A stretch of 9,617 bases of DNA from NCBI GenBank assembly GCA_035644155.1, contig DASQPC010000108.1, positions 1-9,617 on the forward strand, in the 5' to 3' direction. This document shows, in pieces, positions 6,078 through 9,617 of the stretch (the stretch's first letter is position 1; every line of letters starts with the position of its first letter). Position numbers and translations under genes: made by a program. This DNA is from DATIGJ01 sp035644155 (GTDB lineage Bacteria; Patescibacteriota; Microgenomatia; Levybacterales; UBA12049). The notes below the pieces were generated by a model that saw only the letters and a program-made list of their open reading frames with translations, was not told the origin of the DNA and searched no databases.

Positions 6078-6933
6078 TAGACAAAAAACTACCGGATTAA
6101 GATCACAATTTAAACGCTTCTTGTTAGGTGCGAAAAAAGGGAAGAAAGGACTTTTGTCATTTTTTGTAGAAAAAAGGCAAAAGTTTGTCATCTCGACAAT
6201 CGTTTTATCACTCGGTCTTTTTTTAACCGAATTTCAATTTAGTAAATCCGGATTTTCTATCGTTTTTCTTCTTGCAATTATTACTAATCTTTTCCTTTTG
6301 TGGGCAATTTTTGAAGATGTAAAAGAGAATAGGGCATACCAAACATTAATTTTGCCTTTTTTCTACAGTCTTGCTTTTGGCTTATTTTATTTTCTTACTC
6401 CAACATTTTTTTTCTCAAAAATCATCCTCACAATTATTTATGCACTTGGATTATATTCACTCTTTTTAAGCCAAAATATCTTAGTCGTTTCTTCAATGAG
6501 AACAATTGCATTACTTTCTGGGGCTCGTATTGTTTCTTTCGTTATAACACTTATTTCATATTTTTTTCTCACTAATATTGTTTTTTCACTGCATGTTACT
6601 GTGCTTCTTGTTATCCTTTTTATTATTCTCTATACATATTTTTTAGTCTATTGTTCATTATGGACATACAATTTGCAAAAGACAGTATCTTCAATCGTAA
6701 CATGGGCTGCTGTCTTGACAGTATGTCTGGGAGAAGCTGCCACTATTCTGTGGTTTTGGCCAAGTACTCCCACCATTATTGCTTTATTTTTAACAGGATT
6801 TTTTTATACCATGGTAGGACTCTCTCATATATGGTTTGAAAGGAGACTATTTAAGGGTATTTTATGGGAGTACGTATGGGTAAGTTGTGTAACATTTTTT
6901 TTATTAATTCTTTTTACTCCGTGGGGGAAATAA
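6070..6933 (+). CDS. Hypothetical polytopic membrane protein, about nine spans
   Basis: I do not recognise this 287-residue protein with confidence. Seen: a strongly basic, hydrophilic N-terminus (4-27, with AKKGKKG), then hydrophobic spans at roughly 38-55, 61-81, 92-112, 115-136, 150-170, 172-196, 207-229, 233-253 and 266-283. Short polar loops include FEDVKENRAY (81-90) and HIWFERRLFKG (253-263); Trp is frequent in the last third. No transporter or enzyme motif is visible. The start ATG lies inside the last codons of yebC and overlaps it by 8 bases in another frame, so translation is probably coupled and the pair co-expressed. The best guess is one of the membrane families restricted to Patescibacteria (a DUF5656-like protein is a possibility I cannot test). 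No clear terminator follows it. Confidence 0.75.
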   Translation: MSNRQKTTGLRSQFKRFLLGAKKGKKGLLSFFVEKRQKFVISTIVLSLGLFLTEFQFSKSGFSIVFLLAIITNLFLLWAIFEDVKENRAYQTLILPFFYSLAFGLFYFLTPTFFFSKIILTIIYALGLYSLFLSQNILVVSSMRTIALLSGARIVSFVITLISYFFLTNIVFSLHVTVLLVILFIILYTYFLVYCSLWTYNLQKTVSSIVTWAAVLTVCLGEAATILWFWPSTPTIIALFLTGFFYTMVGLSHIWFERRLFKGILWEYVWVSCVTFFLLILFTPWGK

Positions 6934-6998
6934 AAGCAGGTTTTCAAAAAGGGGAGAAGAGAGTCCTATAAGATTAATGATATGCTTTGATATAGTAA

Positions 6999-7007
6999 TG
7001 TGGATAA
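6999..7007 (-). promoter_or_regulatory. Consensus DnaA box
   Basis: TGTGGATAA on the plus strand is a perfect TTATCCACA 9-mer on the minus strand. On that strand it is followed directly by TTACTA, which resembles two DnaA-trio units. Two weaker TTTTCACA sequences follow within 35 bases. A function in replication start or in DnaA-controlled transcription is inferred only from the motif. Confidence 0.4.
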
Positions 7008-7017
7008 CCTCATTTAA

Positions 7018-7042
7018 CTTTTCACAAAAACAAGTTTTCACA
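7018..7042 (+). repeat. Tandem TTTTCACA direct repeat, 16-base period
   Basis: TTTTCACA occurs at 7019-7026 and again at 7035-7042, one and a half helical turns apart, 11 bases after the DnaA box. They share the CACA end of a DnaA box but differ in the first half, so they may be weak DnaA sites or sites for another protein. Confidence 0.4.
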
Positions 7043-7122
7043 GTATTTATATTACTAATACGAATGTAAGAGTATAAAGCTTGTGTTATAGAGCTTAAAA
7101 AAACACGAACACCTCTTTAGTT

Positions 7123-7128
7123 TATAAA
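7123..7128 (+). promoter_or_regulatory. Possible -10 box for the 34-residue ORF
   Basis: TATAAA ends 5 bases before the ATG at 7134, the same close spacing as at the other leaderless starts here. No convincing -35 box or TGn extension is present, and the region is AT-rich, so this may be chance. Confidence 0.3.
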
Positions 7129-7133
7129 TAAGT

Positions 7134-7238
7134 ATGGTAAAGATAAAAGGGTGTTGTTCTTCAATTGTTTTATTGATTAGCATATTGATATGTGCTTCTT
7201 CTCTTTTAATTATTGAAATAAAAAAGCAAATTTGTTAA
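7134..7238 (+). CDS. Candidate 34-residue membrane peptide
   Basis: ATG at 7134 opens 34 codons ending with TAA (7236-7238). Seen: a basic start (MVKIKG), two adjacent cysteines (7-8), a long hydrophobic run (about 9-27, with SIVLLISILIC), and a basic end (EIKKQIC). This is the layout of a single membrane span with charged ends. There are four cysteines in 34 residues, which is unusual for this window. The run LLISILICASS resembles a signal peptide end, but there is no proper lipobox (small residue before Cys is missing). No family is recognised. A possible -10 box lies 5 bases upstream. Because a chance ORF of this size is common, the call depends mainly on composition. Confidence 0.3.
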   Translation: MVKIKGCCSSIVLLISILICASSLLIIEIKKQIC

Positions 7239-7253
7239 CGAAGCAAGCTGCTT

Positions 7254-7297
7254 TAATGTCGCACAATATAACTTTTACGACGTAAGGTATGACATTA
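7254..7297. repeat. Inverted repeat site A containing the 14-base repeat
   Basis: TAATGTC (7254-7260) and GACATTA (7291-7297) form a perfect 7-bp inverted repeat around 30 bases. Inside lie the 14-base repeat ATGTCGCACAATAT (7256-7269) and a CGAC (7278-7281) that mirrors GTCG. The size and arm layout would fit a recombinase or repressor site; binding is inferred. Confidence 0.45.
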
Positions 7298-7340
7298 TTC
7301 AAGGGGAGGAGGCAAGATTTTTAGAAATTAAAAATAATTA

Positions 7341-7383
7341 ACTATTTATATTTTCTATCGAGTCTGGTGGATCGATAAATAGT
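7341..7383. repeat. Inverted repeat, 9-bp perfect arms
   Basis: ACTATTTAT (7341-7349) and ATAAATAGT (7375-7383) are perfect inverted copies. An inner ATCGA (7357-7361) can instead pair with TCGAT (7372-7376), so two alternative folds compete for 7375-7376. The loop contains GTCTGGTGGA. Function is unknown. Confidence 0.5.
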
Positions 7384-7450
7384 GTCATCTTACCTGTCCC
7401 AATACTTATTTAAATTCAGGATTATAAATTCCTATAAGCTGATAGTTTGA

Positions 7451-7473
7451 GGCTAATTTGACCTTTTTTAGCC
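7451..7473. repeat. Inverted repeat GGCTAA/TTAGCC
   Basis: GGCTAA (7451-7456) and TTAGCC (7468-7473) form a 6-bp stem with an 11-base loop that carries most of a T run. It does not look like a terminator because the T run precedes the second arm. Confidence 0.35.
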
Positions 7474-7576
7474 ACGATACTCCCCTTGCTAAAAATAATG
7501 GTGGAGGAGTCGTATTTGGACTGTCTCCATAGGCAAAACGTAATAAGCATCTGCTCATGTAAGGCCCTAGAAGGCT

Positions 7577-7592
7577 TCTTAATTATTTAAGA
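7577..7592. repeat. Short hairpin TCTTAA/TTAAGA
   Basis: TCTTAA (7577-7582) and TTAAGA (7587-7592) pair around the loop TTAT. A T run (7606-7611) comes 13 bases later, too far for a standard terminator. Confidence 0.3.
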
Positions 7593-7613
7593 GCTATCAT
7601 TAGTCATTTTTTG

Positions 7614-7666
7614 TCATAAGTGTGTCTCTATATTATATGTCGCACAATATTGTTGACACTTCATGA
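7614..7666. repeat. Nested inverted repeats at site B, upstream of the recombinase gene
   Basis: The outer arms are TCATAAGTGT (7614-7623) and ACACTTCATGA (7656-7666), which match over ten pairs with one bulged base. Inside lies a 21-bp near-palindrome (7638-7658) made of TGTCGCACAAT and ATTGTTGACA, whose arms differ only at the GC/A position next to TGTC. It includes the second exact copy of ATGTCGCACAATAT (7637-7650) and its right end is the TTGACA of the recombinase promoter. A bound protein here would block RNA polymerase. Confidence 0.5.
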
Positions 7667-7681
7667 AAAATTGATTACAGT
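7653..7681 (+). promoter_or_regulatory. Probable promoter of the tyrosine recombinase gene
   Basis: TTGACA (7653-7658) is a perfect -35 box; after 17 bases comes TACAGT (7676-7681), a weak -10 box. Transcription would start near 7688, about 13 bases before the ATG. The -35 box forms the right end of the site B palindrome. Confidence 0.45.
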
Positions 7682-7700
7682 TAATAAGTCCCCTACTATT

Positions 7701-8636
7701 ATGGAAAATATTTTACCACAACAAATTAATCAATTTCTCGAACATTTAGAAATAGAAAAAAATTCTTCTAAATTGACAATTCGGGATTATCGTCACTACC
7801 TTGAAGTATTTCAAAAATGGTACTCCTCTACTCTGCCCGGAAAAACTATCGAAAATTTGGATTTGGGAATTATTCGTAAGTATAGAGTGTATTTAGCAAA
7901 TCGTGTTGATGAAAAAGGACGAAGTCTGAAAAAAGTAACCCAAAACTATTATGTCATTGCTTTACGGTCATTCCTCCGATTTCTCATAAAAAATGACATA
8001 AAAACGATTGAACCTTCAAAAATAGATTTACCAAAGACAGAAAGCAGAAGTCTTAAGTTTTTAGAGCGTGAACAGATAGAACGGCTTGTCAACATGCCTG
8101 ATACTTCCAAAGAAGAAGGAATTCGTGATCGAGCAATTCTTGAATTGTTATTTTCAACAGGGCTTCGTGTTTCAGAACTCGTCAATCTTAATCATGAACA
8201 GATTAATATAGACCGACGTGAGTTTGGAGTCATTGGTAAAGGAGGACGTGCGAGAGTTGTGTTTATTTCAGATCGAGCAGCAGAATGGATACAGCGATAT
8301 CTCCAAGCCCGTATAGATGTCTTCAAGCCGCTTTTTATCCGTTATTCCGGAAGTGTTCATGAGGATAATGGTGGAGCAAAAATGAGGTTGACTGCTCGAA
8401 GTATTGAGCGGATTGTTAAGAAATATGTGCAGATGGCAAGGCTTCCTGTGGACGCAACAGTCCATACTATGCGGCATTCTTTTGCAACGGATTTGTTAAT
8501 CAATGGTGCAGATCTTCGTTCCGTCCAGGAGATGCTTGGACATAAGAATATTGCGACGACACAGATCTATACACATATTACAAATAAGCAGCTTCGTGAC
8601 GTCCACAAGGCCTTCCACAGTGGCAATAAGGATTAG
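7701..8636 (+). CDS. Tyrosine recombinase, XerC/XerD type
   Basis: The 311-residue protein is close to the usual 295-305 of Xer recombinases, which cut and rejoin DNA at dif sites to resolve chromosome dimers. Seen: an N-terminal SAM-like core-binding domain (about 5-100) and a C-terminal catalytic domain (about 115-305) with every active-site residue: Arg156 in FSTGLRVSEL, Lys180 in GKGGR, His256 and Arg259 in HTMRHSFAT, His281 in LGHKN, and nucleophile Tyr290 in TQIYTHI. The enzyme should therefore be active. An in-frame GTG at 7620 would add 27 residues, but those run through the palindrome and promoter and do not look like Xer sequence, so the ATG at 7701 (MENILPQQINQFLEHL) is chosen. It could be the housekeeping Xer of a single-recombinase system or an integrase-like relative. 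Its stop overlaps that of the convergent SIMPL gene by 4 bases. Confidence 0.92.
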   Translation: MENILPQQINQFLEHLEIEKNSSKLTIRDYRHYLEVFQKWYSSTLPGKTIENLDLGIIRKYRVYLANRVDEKGRSLKKVTQNYYVIALRSFLRFLIKNDIKTIEPSKIDLPKTESRSLKFLEREQIERLVNMPDTSKEEGIRDRAILELLFSTGLRVSELVNLNHEQINIDRREFGVIGKGGRARVVFISDRAAEWIQRYLQARIDVFKPLFIRYSGSVHEDNGGAKMRLTARSIERIVKKYVQMARLPVDATVHTMRHSFATDLLINGADLRSVQEMLGHKNIATTQIYTHITNKQLRDVHKAFHSGNKD

Positions 8637-9388
8637 TATGTTTCGTAGGAAAGAGTAACGGTGATAGAGACCTTATTTTCGCCTGGATTTAATTCTGTTG
8701 GTGGTGTGGTAGCGTCATTTGCTTTTCCAGCGTCTGCAGCCATTGTTTTAAATATGGGTTGGGGTGTATTGCCACGTTCTTGGACATCAACGATTCTTCC
8801 TAGATGAATGTCTGCTGCATTTGCAAGGCTTTGTGCTTTTGTTTTTGCTTCATTGATTGCTTCAACGCGAGCTTGATTTTCAAGCTTTTTTTGTTCTGTA
8901 TCATCAAGAGTAAATTGTATGCCTCCTACTTGATTTGTGCCATCTTTGGTGGCGATATCGATTGCTTGATTTGCTTTTTCTAGTGGTTTTATTTTGACTT
9001 CAAGGTTGGCATCAACTGAATAACCATTGGTACTTTGTTTGCCGCCAGAATAATCATAGTTGGGGTTGACTGAATAGTTGGTTGTTTTAATATTTTTAGG
9101 ATCAACCCCCAGTGTTTTCAAATCGGCATTTATTTTATTAATGATTTGATTAACTTCATTTTGTGCAGCTTCAACTGTTGTTGCTTGTTTGGTTACACCA
9201 AAAGTAAGAAGGGCTGTATCAGGGACAGCAGTTGCGTCTCCTGTGCCGTCAACACTAAAGAGATTTTGTTTGGTTGTGGTAATGCTGTTGACAGAGAATG
9301 GAAGTGGGCCAAACAATTTGGTAAAGAGAAAAAATCCTAAAAAAAGGAAAAGGATAGTAAAAAATGGAACTTTTAAATCCCGAAGCAT
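8633..9388 (-). CDS. SIMPL-domain (DUF541, YggE-like) membrane-anchored protein
   Basis: The 251-residue protein has a short N-terminus, one hydrophobic segment (about 8-26) that acts as an anchor or uncleaved signal, and an extracytoplasmic SIMPL domain (about 44-250). Seen: the domain start FSVDGTGDATAVPDTALLTFGV (44-65), typical of the family; the helix with repeated N and I residues (77-93); a middle NYSVNPNYDY segment (104-113) and GYSVDANLEV (122-131); the helix ARVEAINEAKTKAQSLANAA (173-192); and the last strand VSITVTLSYE (240-249). Family members include E. coli YggE and are linked to oxidative stress tolerance, but their biochemical role is unclear. The start ATG at 9388 is 6 bases from a good promoter. 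No cysteine lipobox is present. Confidence 0.88.
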   Translation of the reverse strand: MLRDLKVPFFTILFLFLGFFLFTKLFGPLPFSVNSITTTKQNLFSVDGTGDATAVPDTALLTFGVTKQATTVEAAQNEVNQIINKINADLKTLGVDPKNIKTTNYSVNPNYDYSGGKQSTNGYSVDANLEVKIKPLEKANQAIDIATKDGTNQVGGIQFTLDDTEQKKLENQARVEAINEAKTKAQSLANAADIHLGRIVDVQERGNTPQPIFKTMAADAGKANDATTPPTELNPGENKVSITVTLSYETY

Positions 9389-9394
9389 ACTTTA

Positions 9395-9423
9395 ATCTAA
9401 CTATGTTTATAAATTTTTGTCAA
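9395..9423 (-). promoter_or_regulatory. Sigma70-type promoter of the SIMPL gene, leaderless
   Basis: On the minus strand a perfect TTGACA (9423-9418), a 17-base spacer and TTAGAT (9400-9395) precede the ATG at 9388 by only 6 bases. With the normal 7-base distance from the -10 box, transcription starts at the A of the ATG. Confidence 0.72.
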
Positions 9424-9435
9424 TGGGTTTATTTA

Positions 9436-9617
9436 TTATTCCCATCGAAATGTTCGTGCTGCTAAGATGTACATGACAGCACCCCAGGCAAGCATACCAA
9501 ATATGTATGGTACTGTTTGGGTTATGTCTCCACCTTCTGTAGTGATTTTACGTATTGCCATGTTGAGATATGAGAGAGGCAAATTGTTGGCAACTGGTTG
9601 GACCCATGTTGGTAAAT
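9436..9617 (-). CDS. ABC-2 type transporter permease, C-terminal end (5' end outside window)
   Basis: 59 codons and a TAA stop are visible on the minus strand; the gene continues past the right edge. Seen: LPTWVQPVANNLPLSYL (1-17) near the edge, matching the loop before the last span of ABC-2 permeases; a short helix ending at GGD (28-30); a final membrane span VPYIFGMLAWGAVMYILAA (35-53); and the terminal motif RTFRWE (54-59), a common end (A.R.FRW) of this family. Such permeases pair with an ATPase to export drugs, lipids or polysaccharides; the ATPase gene is not in the window. It is followed by the SIMPL gene in the same direction after 47 bases, which contain the SIMPL promoter, so the two may be separate units. 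Confidence 0.75.
   Translation of the reverse strand, partial: LPTWVQPVANNLPLSYLNMAIRKITTEGGDITQTVPYIFGMLAWGAVMYILAARTFRWE

Larger units (their letters stand above)
7300..7488 (+). other. Long-range complementary pair, possible structured RNA
   Basis: CAAGGGGAG (7300-7308) is perfectly complementary over 9 bases to CTCCCCTTG (7480-7488). GGAGGAG, part of the same left segment, recurs at 7503-7509 and offers a competing partner for ACTCC at 7479-7483. Two local hairpins lie between the arms (7341-7383 and 7451-7473). Together they could fold as a multi-branched RNA on the leader side of the recombinase gene, but no known riboswitch or RNA class is recognised. Confidence 0.3.
6934..7700. other. 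Large intergenic region, 767 bases, AT-rich and repeat-rich
   Basis: This is the only long stretch without a clear gene in an otherwise gap-free window. From left to right it holds a consensus DnaA box with two TTTTCACA repeats, a candidate 34-residue membrane peptide, a 14-base repeat inside a wide inverted repeat, several hairpins, a long-range complementary pair, and a second copy of the 14-base repeat in a palindrome next to the recombinase promoter. I found no tRNA (no TpsiC-like arm with a matching acceptor stem), no SRP or tmRNA signature and no transposase remnant. Confidence 0.7.

Noticed and set aside
7606..7611. Intrinsic terminator from the hairpin at 7577-7592 and the T run
   Set aside because: Thirteen bases separate the stem from the T run, too far for a standard terminator.
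7625..7652. Canonical 28-bp dif site near the recombinase gene
   Set aside because: The TATATTATATGT stretch looks like part of a Gram-positive dif, but the two 11-base arms and 6-base centre do not align without an insertion, so I do not call a dif site.
7620..7700. N-terminal extension of the recombinase from GTG at 7620
   Set aside because: The added 27 residues do not resemble Xer N-termini and would be encoded by the palindrome and the -35/-10 region; the ATG at 7701 gives a normal-length protein.
6934..7700. Decayed transposon or miniature inverted-repeat element in the large gap
   Set aside because: The repeats found are in direct orientation or are local inverted repeats; no terminal inverted repeats with a flanking target duplication could be matched.
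1..9617. UGA recoded as glycine (Gracilibacteria/SR1 code)
   Set aside because: TGA ends the Nif3-like gene, efp, the Lgt-like gene and the 54-residue ORF at sensible points, and the Nif3-like and efp stops overlap the next start codon as ATGA; no conserved frame reads through a TGA.
1..9617. CRISPR arrays, tRNA and rRNA genes
   Set aside because: No regular repeat-spacer series, no cloverleaf with a conserved T-arm and no rRNA segments were seen on either strand.

Overview
The window is AT-rich, tightly packed bacterial DNA, and its gene content and style suggest a Candidate Phyla Radiation (Patescibacteria) genome, most likely in or near Microgenomates. This is inference: neighbouring genes overlap or nearly touch, proteins are short versions of their families, EF-P has the Met-Gly-Arg-Gly loop I associate with this group, and several genes are hypothetical membrane proteins. 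TGA is a normal stop here (it ends the Nif3-like gene, efp, the Lgt-like gene and the 54-residue ORF), which argues against the TGA=Gly code of Gracilibacteria/SR1. There is no rRNA, recognisable tRNA, CRISPR array or transposase.

Layout. Positions 1-3552 are one co-directional run on the + strand: the end of a Nif3-like metal protein, efp (elongation factor P), an MFS exporter, a divergent Lgt-like membrane protein that lacks the Lgt catalytic residues, and an RluA-type pseudouridine synthase. Spacing runs from 4-base overlaps to 10-base gaps, as in an operon. At 3582 a new unit starts from an extended -10 promoter: a membrane-anchored LytR_C protein and a 54-residue single-span membrane ORF. 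This meets, tail to tail with overlap, a minus-strand gene (4541-5209) joining TPR repeats to a small HIRAN-like domain. That gene and yebC (5316-6077) diverge from two interlocked promoters. yebC overlaps an unidentified gene for a protein with about nine membrane spans (6070-6933).

Positions 6934-7700 are the only large intergenic region. It holds a consensus DnaA box, a candidate 34-residue membrane peptide, several inverted repeats, and two copies of a 14-base sequence. The second copy forms a palindrome over the presumed -35 box of the next gene, a complete XerC/XerD-type tyrosine recombinase (7701-8636). This region is the best place in the window to look for something new. The recombinase meets a minus-strand SIMPL-domain (DUF541) protein tail to tail; upstream of that gene is the C-terminal end of an ABC-2 type permease, which runs off the window.

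Two themes cross the genes. One is translation: EF-P, YebC (a family tied to relief of ribosome stalling) and a pseudouridine synthase lie within 6 kb. The other is the cell envelope: MFS, Lgt-like, LytR_C, the nine-span protein, SIMPL and the ABC permease. Four apparent promoters place the -10 box only 5-8 bases before the ATG, so the transcripts would be leaderless; only efp has a strong Shine-Dalgarno sequence.
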